Of a stretch of 64,000 nucleotides of DNA, positions 34,262 through 47,700 are shown in pieces; position 1 is the first letter of the stretch, and every line of letters begins with the position of its first letter. The stretch covers positions 11,944,166 to 12,008,165 of the forward strand of contig JAPTYO010000005.1 of the NCBI GenBank assembly GCA_036873135.1. Direction: 5' to 3'. The stretch comes from Clarkia xantiana subsp. parviflora. Taxonomy: Eukaryota > Streptophyta > Magnoliopsida > Myrtales > Onagraceae. The notes below the pieces were generated by a model. That model was not told the DNA's origin. It worked only from the letters and a program-made list of their open reading frames with translations, and did not search any database. Both the position numbers and the translations under genes were made by a program.

Positions 34262-34960
34262 TGATGGGTTCTGATGTAATCGTTAGCCCCGTTAACAAGT
34301 CATTAAACGGCGAGTAAGTCCAGTGGGCCTCGTGAAAGGTCGGGAAGGTCCAAAAGCCCAGTATGAAGGGTCTCGACCCTAGCGGTCCCGATATATGAGC
34401 TGAATGCTCCCGACAAGAAGCCTCTGAGTAGGCCCCGATATGCCTTTGTAAAGGCCCCGATAATAAAGCCCCGCGGAGGCCGGACCTGTCTCGTGAGACA
34501 AAGGGTCCTGGGTGGTGACCTAGAATGAGATAACTCTGGAGTCCCCGACAGGAGTTAGGACTTGTGATCAGAGGATAAGGCCGAGAAACCCGCCTACTAG
34601 ATAAGAGTAGTGGGAGACGGCTGAGATATAGATAACCTCCCCCGAGATACGCAGGGCGTGCCCGAGATACGCGGAGTATGGGCGAGATACGCGGAGCGTG
34701 GGGCGAGATATACGGAATCCCGAACGAGATATACAGAATCATGGGTGAAACGGCCAGCCACGGTCACAGGTAACTGAGTAACTTCCCCTCCTATATAAAG
34801 GAGGAAGTTACCTCAGAAAATGGATTCTCTAATACGAACTTAGATTACGGCTTACCACCCCATTGATCAGATACTCATTTAGGCATCGGAGAGGGATTCT
34901 GGGTCACCACCCAGGTCATCCCCTTTTGCAGAATTACGCGGAGCCCAAGAGTTCAAGCTT
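34262..34960 (+). repeat. Truncated gypsy LTR of the element 2 family
   Basis: Starts TGATGGG and follows the element 2 LTR through GAGATACGCGGAG repeats (about 34650-34740), the promoter hairpin (34774-34816) and GCATCGGAGAGGG (34883). It stops at AAGCTT, about 30 bases short of the expected GTGATCCAACA end, and is followed by an A-rich tract. No target duplication was found. Confidence 0.88.
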
Positions 34961-35725
34961 GGTTTTCTTAAAAAAAAAAAAAAAGGATTAACAGGTTTTT
35001 TATCCATGATGTTTGACGACTTTTGAGTTTTGGTCTATAATATTTTTATTTTTTTTTATAGTTTTTGTATCATATGTTTGCATATTTTTCTAACTAATTG
35101 ATAAATTAACCCTAATATTATTTGATCTTGAAAATCAAAATCAACGAGCCATAATTTTTTCTATAAAATCATATGAATTGTTTTTTTCATATAAAAATAG
35201 AAATTCAGACAATACATAATATTATATATTTTTTAATTTACATATAGTACGGAATGAGTTTATCCACATTAATAATAATATAACGTAAATTTTAATTCAG
35301 GTAAAATACGACGCAGCGCTGTGGTGAGAAGATATTTGGGGTGGAGGTGAGAGTCGCCCACAATACGAAATAATCAAATTGGTATTTGCTGCAAAATTGT
35401 CAGCAACTGCAGAGTATGGTAGATGCAAAACAGGTAACAAGAAGAATGATCATTTATTTGGTCACCATTTACAAACTTTAAAACAAAAACCTCTCAAAGA
35501 CTAAAGCAAGCTAATTGTTTTTACTGATGCAAAAGTATCCACATGTATACTACTACTGCAAAAACTTGGGATCTTCGATTGATTGACGTCATTCTGCAAT
35601 TTCATTCAGTTCAAACAATGAGTCAGATATTATTATGATGATTTATTTTTATCCCAAGTAAAGCTGGGAAGGATGAAAGTATTACCAAGCTAGGAATGGG
35701 ATATATGCATTCAATGGATGGCTAG
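34961..35725. other. GCN2 3' flank, AT-rich
   Basis: Holds the probable GCN2 3' UTR. A minus-strand AATAAA at 35642-35647 lies about 80 bases after the GCN2 stop and may be its poly(A) signal. An A-run (34970-34984) adjoins the truncated LTR. No other gene seen. Confidence 0.45.
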
Positions 35726-38700
35726 CTAGCTCCATATGGATGGATTTCTAAACTGGGTAGCCATTGCATCCAATAGGAACTTGATGAGGTTCTCTCTCTC
35801 TACCTCTCTCTGCTTCTTCAGTTCAATATGCCGAACCTATTTAAATCAACCCATTATTAATCTAAACAAACAACAAAATTTAATTTGAACTAGTCATTCT
35901 GCTTCTTCCTTAACTTCGAATCCTTTTATCCAAGGAATGAGGTAGTAGAAGTAGGATTAATACCTTAACCGAGTCGGACTGAGAGACACTTGCATCTGTA
36001 AGAATCACGAGACACTTGATGTCATGCTCATTTGCGTATTCATACTGCTCCATAAAGCTTGGATCAAGTAATGGGACGAACTCAGCCTGTTACGTATATA
36101 TTATATTATATATTCAGATCTCAATGGCAAAGTACCAAACTTTGTGATCCAAATCGAATACCTTAATGCTTTCCTCCCACAACTCTGCCACCAGTTCCAT
36201 GCGCTCCACCAACAAACCACCCCCTCCTCTTGAGCACACAAGAACATTGCTCCCCGCTTCATTTCTTTAAAGACAGAGACGAATAGCATCAGAATCAAAT
36301 GGACCGTCTTATCAACTAAAGTAGAAAACTGGAGAAATAAATTTAATAACCTGAAAGGTCTGATTTCAGCTGACGAATGCTCGATTATAGTCTCTAGAGC
36401 TAGACTTGTTCCAACGCCTCCTGGGGGATTTGTTTTCTGGATGATGCCACCAAGCAGCAAATAATTAACTGATATTTCATATAGTAGAGTTCAATGTGCC
36501 CTTTTACATAAGAGACTCAAAATTTCAAGGCTTCAAAAGCTGACCGATGTCTACTTGGTCTCCTCATTACATGTTTTTCAGAAACTTACTATCCAGACGC
36601 GAACGAAAACTACCAAACACACAACTGATGAAACATGGTATGCATAAATATTTTTTCTTGAAAGCATTTATCTCGTGACCTACATTTTCAAGTTCCCATA
36701 GATGTTGGAGTAAATGGTCGTAGCGTCCTCCAATAGCAAGCAATGCATTTTCTGTAAGTGAGCTGGAGATATTGTCCCTCATCAAATATACCTGAAATCA
36801 GTGGAGGGTTAACTTGTACTTCGCTCTGAAGTCTGAAAGTTTTTGTTAGTCCTCAAACATAATTCCGCTATATTAACAAGTTTTTATGAGTTTGAATAGG
36901 GAACAGCAGCTGGAAATTAAGCAAGTTAGATACAGTGGTTTCATAGTACAAGTGAGATCAAAAAAACAAAAAAAAAACCCTGAAAACAGCAAAACACAAA
37001 GCACCAGAAGGATATTTGTGTCAAGTCTGATATATGCAAGCCAAATGAACTCGACGACTTGTTGAAAGCTAGTATTCATAAGGATTAGAATCAACAATAA
37101 GAGAATACGGTCCAATTGTAGCTTGTGTCTAGTCTTATGTACGGAGTGTTAATATTACAAAATGAACATATAGAAATTTAAGCAGATCAGGGGGACATAC
37201 TTGAAAAAACAAATCATGATAGTAACTCTCCGACGGTGGCATCAACGCATTAACGTATACATATTGGTCCATCTTCCATACTCTCAGATAGCTAAATAGG
37301 TCCGACAATTCATCCAGAGCCTTCCGTATAGGTTTATCTGCATAAGACATCCATATACACGTGTAATGTAGTGATACCTTGATGAGATTCCTTAGTAACG
37401 GCGGACAACTCTAACTCGGTGTAGATCTATTAGATCAAGGATCCCACATAACGTTCCCATACAGGCTTTGTCCAGTTAAATTAGTCAATATCTTCAAAAA
37501 ATCTAATTTGTGAAATAGGTTTCAGAAAAATGCTTTAATAGTTGAAACTTGAAACAGTAAAAAAAAGGAAAGGAATTGAAAAAATCAACACTATGAAAGA
37601 GCGCGAAAGATAAGCACAGATGCAAGTGAAGATAAAAAAATCATGGCAAAGACCAGGCAAGTCTTTTTTTAACAATGAATAAATAAAATCGGAATGCTTT
37701 GGGTGCTTTGGGTGCTTCAAATAGACAGAAATAAATTAACAATTTAACCTAGGCCTTAATTATCAGTATTGATACTATACCAGAAGGCAGAGCACCCCGT
37801 AGTCTAGGAAGAGCCTGATCTGCAGCGCCACAAAATCTTAAACCCACAGTCTGCATCCTATTTACAACTGCTTCTTCTAAATGAAGTTCCTGGAGAAGGA
37901 TGAGTAATGTTAGACCCAAATACCTTGAATAACTATTCTATAATTGCATTCAACAGGGCATATATGACCACATTTTACAGGCTCCACATTTGCAAACACA
38001 AGGCACAAAATAACAGAATAAAACAGGGTCGATCACCGAGAGAAAAAGAACTAATTATATAAAGAATATCAAACATTAGCTTGCATTACATATCAACAAA
38101 TATGTAACTGAGATTAGTTCTTGCCAAAGGAAAAATTGACATAAAATTATCAAATTTCAAAAGGAAAAATTAGAAGGAATCCTAATATATGATGCTGCCA
38201 CTCAAATACAGCCGGCATGACTTAGTCGAGTTCCTATAACCTGATAATAGTTTGTTAAGTAACTGTAGGGGACAAGAGGAAAACTGAGCTAACCGTTACC
38301 AATAAATATGTTGCATCAATAACTTTCAAACAAAATAATAGCCTATAAGTTCTCCGGATATTCGCCTGACCTGCAAAAGCTGGCGCCTTATCACAACCCA
38401 TTTTGACTTCCATTCAGATGATTGAGGCCTCAAGGAGCTCATCAACGATAGAAGCTTCAAATTTTAAAAAAAAAAAAAAAAAAAAAAAGGAAAAGAACTA
38501 TCAGCTTAAACATGAAACGGTATTCAGTATGTCAGGTATCCTGAATGAATGGATACATTATACACACCTCTGCTACTTTTGTTCTATGTTCTGCCTTGAT
38601 ACCAATCCAACACCATATCGCGTCCAGTAGGTCCCCATGATTTAGATAAATGCCACATGAGTCAGCAGGGAAAAATCTACTTACAATATCCATAGTTACC

Positions 38701-41700
38701 TACAAAATGATTTAACGCGAGTAAGAATACCCATTCTTAGAGAGAACAAACCAACCAAGGAGTTAACATGTGTAATAAAATATTAAAATCCATCCTTCTT
38801 TCTATTGCAACCTCTTGAGTTCTTGAGCTAAAAATATATATTGACTAATGATAAAAGGGATAAGGGTTCGTTTCATACCACTTCTTTGAATGAAATCCGC
38901 TTTTGGTACCGGATCTTTTTTTTGTAAACTTTTGGTACCAATGTTTTGCATTTTTAACACTTTTCATACCACCGTTAAAATTCCATCTTATTTGGCCGTT
39001 AAGTGTCACATGTCGTGCACATTAGTAGCCTAAATTTTTTGTTTTGTTCAATTTAGTCCTTCTAATACTTTCTTAACTTTTAAAATTTTCAATTTAGTCC
39101 TAAAATTTGAAAATCGAACCATTAACCCAAATTGACCTAGCCCCAATTGGGTTCAATTTAGTCCCTCTAATACTTTCCTAACTTTTAATTTGTTCAATTT
39201 AGTCTTAAAATTTGAAAATCGAACCATTGACCCAAATTGACCTAGCCCTAGGCTAAATCCGGCTAGGTCAATTTGGGTCAATGGTTCAATTTTCAAATTT
39301 TAGGACTAAATTGAACAAATTAAAAGTTAGAAAAATATTAGAGGGACTAAATTGAACAAAATCAAAAGTTTAGAGCTACTCACGTGCACGGCACGTGACA
39401 CTTAACGGCCAAATCGGATGGAATTTTAAGGTATACAAAGTGTACAAAATGCAAACCGTTGGTATCAAAAATGTAAAAAAAAATATTTTGGTATCAAAAG
39501 TGGATTTCGGTCAAAGAAGTGGTATGGAACGAATCCTTATCCCATGATAAAACTAAAAAATAAAAAGGACATGAAATAAAGAATCCTCCAAAAGAGACGA
39601 GATCTATCAGATAAGTCGAACTACAATTTGAAAATTAACATCTGGAATGGCAACATTAAAATGGTCAGAAAAATGGTACTTTATCCCTTCACAGATAATA
39701 AGAAAGAACACGAGTTTAGTACAGTTGAAAGATCTGAAGCACAGCACGTAGGAGAGCTAATGCTCCGAGTTCAAATTGACTTATTCAGAGTCTCAAACAA
39801 ATTAAGTCTTTAATCCAAGTGAGCAACAATATCACAAGAGTCTATCCTATCAGTCATTGCGGAGAACAGGAAAATGCGGGGAAGATTATGTACCTTTATA
39901 ACTTCTGCTTCTGTCAAGGATGAAGCACCCCCAATAATGTCAAAATCACCCTAGATTCAAATAGGTTAACATAAATAGAGATTAGTGTTTATGAATGGTA
40001 CAAACTTTCCTTATCAAGATAAGGTTGGTAGACATATACCTGAAGATATCTATTTGGAGGAGAACGACCAATTGCTCTACGGTAAACGTATGAAACTTCA
40101 TAGCGCTTGAAGGAAGATTTCTACATCATAAACATTATATTAAAAAGTTCGTCCGAACAAATGGTACACCGAACTAAAAACCTGCAATGCGGATGCAACT
40201 TCAGGTAGAATTATACTGATTTGATTTCCATGTGAATTTGAATATTTTTTCTAATAAATCGGCAATATATATACATATATGATTTCATTCATAGCACCAA
40301 GAAAGTGCCATATACACAAAATCTGCAGGAGAGGTTAAGACTATTATCCTGTAGTTAGTTATCTGTGACATCAAACTAATGTCGTCATCCCATTCACACT
40401 TTCCAGTCAACCAAAAGTTGAAAAACCTTATCCAGTTATCTAGCAAATAAGCAACGGCATTTTCACAACCATAAAACTATTGCATTTCTTCCCCTTTAAA
40501 TGACCCACATGTAGCTGTTGGGGTTATCCTTATGCTGCTTCTTCTTTCCCTTTTGCCCCTGATCCCTCGCCAATTGCAGAACTCATCTACAACGGAGATA
40601 GCTGTCACTCAAGGGAGACCCAAGAGACAGAAGACTGCCTGCCAAATATGTCTAGACCACTCACAATGAAGTAGAAGGTGGTTACCTGTTACTTCCTCCT
40701 TGCATAGGAAGCAATGGTTTAACCAAAACTCTTAACATGTTTCTTTAAATTTGTTTAAAGTCATATTTCTCCCTACTTCAATGTGAAAACTCCCCCAAAC
40801 TTCAATGTGAAAACTGCCCCAAAATCTTACCCCGTTTGTGAATTAGAATCTTAAGAGCACTTATTTGGAACTGTCTACAAGGCAACACACATTCCAATTC
40901 AAAATAGAATTCACATAAGACAGTGCAACCGAGGTGATAAACAAGTAAATAAACTTCAGTTAAGCTACCTCATTTTTAACAGCCCAATTCACGAATGGCA
41001 ACCGTAGGTCCCGACAAAGCTCAAGCATATCTCCTCCATGAGACAAAACTTTGACAGTATTCCTGATCAACAAGAACAAGTAACTTAACGAGCTCTGATA
41101 TTCACAACGAATTGAATTTACTTATAGAGAGTCTAAGCTTGAGAAAGACCACATAAACTGTGATGAATCATCCAACATGCGCATTGGATTGAACTCCAAA
41201 TGCTTCCCACAGTGCTGTCCGAAAATTTCATTAGCGACCTCAACAGCATGATTACGAAGTTCAGCACCAAATTCTGTGTACTGACTGTAAGAACCCATGC
41301 TATTATCTAGTTCTATTCTTCCAGGAAGCTGGTGTTGGGTTTTCACCCTTAATGCATCTTCATCAAAGATGGCATTCACAACTTTATCATATACACTTGT
41401 GTCATCTGAACTCCTCATTCTTCGCAGGATGTCTGGAGGTAGTAATAAAAGGCAATAAAAGAAAGCAATAGTAAAGGAACCTTAAAATGGAAATACACAT
41501 ACACTAAAAAACAACCAAGAAGTTATTTGAGCTTTGGGCAATCTCATCACTTGCACTGAAACAAAAACTGGCACTGGAAAAGAGACAGCGAGTTAGACAA
41601 ATTGAATACTTACTATCTAACAACTCATACTCCATTCTGGGTGGAAATGCATGCTGCAGAAGCTCCACAGCAGATGGACGATCAGATGGACTAGAAGACA

Positions 41701-44700
41701 TCAAGCGCTTCAGCAAAGAAGCTTGCTCTGGAAATTCAGAAACCCAAGAAGCAGGAAGAATCCCTTTCGTTTTCAAGTCAGATAGTATGACGTGTCTCTC
41801 CATTGCAGTCCCAAAAGGGTGCCATAGCTCAAAGAACATAATACCCAAGCTGTACATATCGGCCTGTGCCAACAAACCCAATAATGAAGATAAGACCAGA
41901 GTGCAATATATAAAGTTTTGTCAAGTGTATTTTGAGCAAAAATAAATAACTAGACAAAGTGTTCACCTTTTCATCAATCTTAGGCCAACCTTGCTCAATT
42001 TCAGGAGCAGTGTAGAAGTAGGTGCCAACTTGTCCAGTACCATCAACCGAAACTCCAGTTACTTCAGTTGGTAAGACCGGATCCTGATCAAACTGCTCAA
42101 ACTTCAAAAATTTTGCTGAAAAAAAGGAGAAGTTAGATTGAGACCTATCACCATAAATCATGTTCCTAATCATAAAGAGTGCTGTCCTGTAAGAACAAAC
42201 TTATTACAAGTGTCAATTATATCACGCCATATACACAAGAAGGGCTGCTAACATATTAAAATTGAGGTATAAATTAGTTCCTATCACATTCTTAGGTGCT
42301 AACAAGAACTATTAACTTGAGAGCATTCAAATCTACTTGCACTCTTTGACAGATTATTTAGTGCCAGCTCTTGAGCTTGCGTTTCTCTTTATAGTAACAG
42401 TTCTGAAATAGCATTCGCATTCCTAAGCATGTCTTCATGTGAATGGTCTTTAGGTCTAGGAGCATCGTACATAAAATACGAAGATCTGGCTTTTATATAA
42501 CATACAAAGAGTTACCCAATTTATCCACTCCTAGGTAAACCTGCATTTACTATTCCATGAATAGGTCCATTAGATTGCTTCATGAGTAACAGCACATTAT
42601 GCTATGATGCAAAAGATAATAAGAGAATCTCAAGAGACTAAGAGAGGTTAATTAACTAGATTTTAAAAAAAAAAATTACCCTAAATACTTGAATCTCTCA
42701 CGAACAATGTACAGGACAAGTTAAATGGCTTTTTTTATATTCTTATCGTTTAGTAAAAGCTATTTAAAAGCCAAATATTAAGGATGTAGTTAAAAGATAA
42801 CTACTTTCCTCAAAGTTTGTGTCAGGAATCAGGAGCGATGAACCAAACTAAGCATCAATTGGGTTATTTACAAAGTATCGGCCATCGGGTAACATATAAA
42901 CATTACAACCGACATTCTATCAATATAAAGACGCCATAAAGTTCATTATGGTTCTATAAATGCTAGAATTTTAATGGTGGCCAGTGAATATTTCGGTACA
43001 AGTATATGAGAAGGATAATGGATGATGCTACAACAAGTAAACGAGCTTTAGATCTTCAGGTGATGGGTCATCGTAGTCCTAAGAATGTGGCCCTCAGACA
43101 CTAGGGAATAAAGGTAACATGCCTTTCACATTAGACCTTTGAAAGGGATAAAGTGCAATATCTACCTACTACTTACCAAGACCAAAATCTCCAATCTTAA
43201 TGTCATTACGGGCATCAAAGAAAATGTTATTCGGGGTTAAATCCCGATGGATGATCCCTTGTCCATGAATATGTGCCAAGCCTTCTACAATTTGACGAAA
43301 TAAATGCCATGCTAGTTCTTTGTCAAATTGATATGATTCAAATACTTGGCGCAGAGTCCTACAACAGTTTGAGGAAAAAGAAGGGCATCTATCAATAGAA
43401 TGAAGCGAATATCATAAAGTTCTTCCACAAAATTGAAAAGCTAAACAAAAACCATAGTCATCTTAGGTAGGCATCCCACCACACATGTGGTAAAATGTTG
43501 GTTGGATATAGCTCATCAAGAAGCCCACTGCTATTTTGTTACAATGTAAGAGCAACATTTCAAGCATAACAAGAATGTTCGTGTTTTTCCCCAATCGCAA
43601 GGAAACAGGCTAACAAGAATGTTCGTGTTTTTCTTCTAGTTATATATTAGTGTTAGTCAGCTGTTTACTAGCTGAACTTTAGGGGTATTGACAAATTGCT
43701 AGCTGAAACTGTGTTTTTGGTCGAATTGCTAGCTAAACTTAAAGTAATAATTTGCTAGCTCTGTGTAATTTCTCATGTAGAAACACATGCTATAGACAGC
43801 ATACACGTTGATTAATCCAGCATAAGTAGCTTATTGTATTTACCTGGGGCAATACTCCATTTGAATATAGAGATACGTAGACTCAAGTTTGCTATCTTGC
43901 CCTACCACATCTATCGAGCTTGTATTTCTTTCAGTAAAAGCAGAGCTTGCAGCAGTCATGGAACCCCAACTAGAGTCACCAAAAGAATCAGCAATTCCTG
44001 TTTCAAACCATGCCTGGAAGATTCATATATTACAACGCTGTAGAAGCAAGAGAAGGTTTGAGCAACACATAACGCGGCTTGGCATGACAATGATGATAAT
44101 GATACATTAAACATTTCATAAGAATTCTTTTACTTCAAAATACAAATGGTGCTATACAATATCATACACTAATTTGCTTCAGAAGAAGGATAAGATTTGT
44201 TAAGCATATGATGCAGTATTCGACCAAGGCTACTTTATATCTCAATGAATACAAAAGAGAGATGATTTTGGCATTATCACGCAATATTCCAGCACTGCAG
44301 CAACGTTGTTTCTGACAAATGAGATAGAGGAATGAAGAGGAGTTTGGAGCAGACTCTGCAAAATGTTTCTCACCCTAAGCAAATCCATCCACCTCTATCA
44401 CATGTTCTCCTGAGGTTATTATCAAGTGCTTTACTGTAGACATTGTTTATCCCTTTGTTAATTCTTTGACCTTAGCTAAATATCTTAACCTTATGCTAGC
44501 TCTCAGGGTTGTAATTATTTTGATTATATCAGATAACATTCTTTAGCTTCAGCTTCAGCTTTATCTCTTTTCTTTTATTTAGCAAAAAGTAGATGGGAAC
44601 AACCAAGCCAAAGTTAACCAGATCATGGCCATTAAAGAAGTCATGTAAGCTTCATATCATCAATAGCCACTCACTAATCTTCATCCCGGTTTCATATGAT

Positions 44701-47700
44701 CTGGACATTTATGGAAATAATTATAGAGACAGGGAAACGGTGGAATGGGTAAGGGTGGTCACTGGTCAATGGAGATAGACCATTCCTATCAGGGGACAAT
44801 AGCAGCAGGGGGGTGGCTGGTAGAGGTATAGAGCTTATCTAACTGGTCATTCTAATTATTGTAAGGAATGAGATGGATCTAATATCCTATGCCGCACCAG
44901 CTTTAACCATCGCTGAATTATGAGTACGAATTTATTGATGAGGCATGCAATTAAATTTTGCTAAATCCTACGTTCTTGCACGGCTGTTCGAGCCGTCCTT
45001 CTCCCTTTTTCCCCTCGACCATTTAAAGCAAGAAAATCTCAACTTTTGGGCACAATTTGGGAAGTCAGAAAGCAAATCCAAATAGGGGTAAAAGTTATTG
45101 TGCACTTTGCTAAGTCTGCCTCCTTCTTTTGCTAAGTAAAAAGATCATTCTTGGCACAGTTAGCAAAAAGATACTTAACTAGAACAAAAAAGAAAAGTCA
45201 TTTTTCTTATAAAAGGAAAAGGGAAGACTTACTTGATAATATCGCACGACGTGTTGATGCTGTAGACGGGATAATGTTGCTACTTCCCTTTAAGACAAAA
45301 GAATTTGCGAGTATTCATTAGAATAACTGTTGAAATAAAGATTAAATCACGCCTTCACCTAACACCTTAAGGTTTTAGGACAGTTGGTCAAGTGGTTAGT
45401 CTAAACTTTCACATGGTATCAGAGCCAAGTTCGAGTCTCCGCAGCGCCAAGTTAAACCCCAATTTCATCATGTTTGCGATATGGTCAAGCAAACACGTGA
45501 TGGGCCTTCCAAAAAATCTATCAGCCCACACGAAAAATAAGTTTCACGTGATGGGCTTTCAAACATGTCTCGGCCCACACGTGAGGGGGAGTGTTGAAAT
45601 AAAGATTAAATCACGCCTTCACCTAACACCTTAAGGTTTTAGGACAGTTGGTCAAGTGGTTAGTCTAAACTTTCACAATAACCTTATAATCCTATGATAT
45701 GTCAAAATGAATGACATTACAATTTTATATGAATATATGCGAGCTGGACATTTATCAAATATTATGAACCCTGAAAATTTGTTTCCTCTCAGAGTAAACT
45801 GCACAATCTAGGAATGTTAAAGCCAACTAGTTTTGGGAATGATGCCTAAAAGGAAAACCTAAATCACAAACTCACATAATAGAATTGCAATAGCAGATTC
45901 ACTAGTTTTCCAAAATCAATATAAATTGAACTAACCGTAATATGCGGTCATTGAGTGGAAGGCTTTTGTCTTTGAGACGAATTTTCTTGACTGCATACTG
46001 TCTTCCATCTAGTTTATTCTTACATAGAACAACATGGCCAAAGCCACCATGGCCTGTACACCATTGAATTAAATGAATAGAAGAACTTCCTTGGACCTTT
46101 ATGAATTAAAAGGATAAAACAGCAATGATGTAGCATGGAGATTAAAATATGTACTCCAAGTAAACATAAAATGTTATAGTATTTTATAGTAATGCATCCC
46201 TGTAGTAATACTATTGATTGCATCATTCAGAAATAGAAATTACAAAAAGAAAACGTTAGCAGAGATCTACAGAAAACTTGATGTAAAATATCATGTATTT
46301 GGAGAACTACGCAGGCCATTCACTTCAGAGATAAGTTGCATTTACCAAGTGGCCTTAGTTCTTCAAAGTCATGGAGATAACGGGAGCTCGGAGCTGATGT
46401 ACTGAGTTGCTCTGTATCCTTTATAGGTTTCCAAAACTGAGAAATTCTGGATGAAGTCTATAAAACCATAAACAAAAAGATACCTTTTCAATTAAAAGCA
46501 GTAGGAAATAAAATTTAGAGTAAAGGGATAATGCAAAAGATGAGGGCATGCCATATGGTGCTTAAAAGCATGGTCAAATGTTTTACTGAACACTGATGAA
46601 GGTTTCAATGCCAAGCTCTGTGCCCGCTCAGAAAGTATCTGTGACAAATAAATGAAAGACAATACTTCATTAGTTTAGCAATACACATTCTAGGAAAACG
46701 ATAAGGTAGCCTTATTACGCACCCCTAAATTAGAGAGCTCTGAGGCTACTTGTGGCAAAGCGTCAGCCAACAGTCCTCCAGAAGCACAGGCAAGGTGGAG
46801 GAGATGAACCTACAACATTTGGGAACTACTGTTATGCGTTGTAGATAGAGAATGTGTTTTCAAAAGCAAGTGCCAAAGTGATTGTATGATTATATTATGT
46901 TCTTCCAGAATGAAATGAACAAGAGATCGTGATTAAAATATTTTACCAATATTAGATCTTTGTCAACTGTATGAGACTCTTGAGAAAGATCAGTGGAAGC
47001 AGAAGAAAATGACTCTGAAGGACCATCAGAATCGTCATCGCTATCATCTTCTGCTACCGAATCCTCGAAATTCATATCCTGCAAGAAAGAAACATATTCC
47101 AAGTGAAGTACCAGAGAAAGTCAAAATGATGAGCAGTAAAAGATCCTTTTTCTGTTAAAAGGATGTGATCCGGGTTCTCGAAAAACTTTATTGAGAGGGA
47201 AAAGAGCTACGTCTTTTTTAGTTTTGTACATAATTTCTGAATATACCACACTTACTTCAGCTGCATCACGAGTAATCCCAATTAATAAAATAAATATCCA
47301 TACATGCTAAGTAATCAGTTTTATGCAGATATATACAGAAAACAAATTAAGCATATAGATGCCTAAATTTGATGAATCTACCAATATAGATTCTCGATTC
47401 AATGTAAACCAAGTTAATATTATGTAAACCAAATTACTTCCTCTTCTACTGGAAACATAATTCAAGAACAAATAGGAAAAGAATAATCACCAAAGAGGAC
47501 AATCAAGAAAAGAATATTTCACCTCTTCCTCGCCTTTGTCGTCAGATCCTTGATACATCAAATCGTAGCTTGAGTCAGAATTACTGATGCTCTTGACACT
47601 ATCTTCATTGTCTTCTTCAATTGTGTCAACGTTCGGAATAGGTTTAGTCAATGTTCTCTGCTTCTTATCTTGCACTACCAATGGCTTTGTGGTCTCACCG

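Larger units (their letters stand above)
35726..41432 (-). other. GCN2: GCN2 exons 17-29: HisRS-like domain and C-terminus
   Basis: Exons 41153-41432, 40969-41062, 40040-40120, 39894-39950, 38568-38699, 38371-38454, 37781-37889, 37201-37337, 36684-36791, 36351-36436, 36162-36264, 35964-36086 and 35726-35836. The histidyl-tRNA-synthetase-like fold binds uncharged t[44 protein letters not shown] and LLAIGGRYD. The last exons encode [19 protein letters not shown] and [10 protein letters not shown]. Exon 22 is preceded by a 24-T splice-site tract on the minus strand. Confidence 0.93.
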
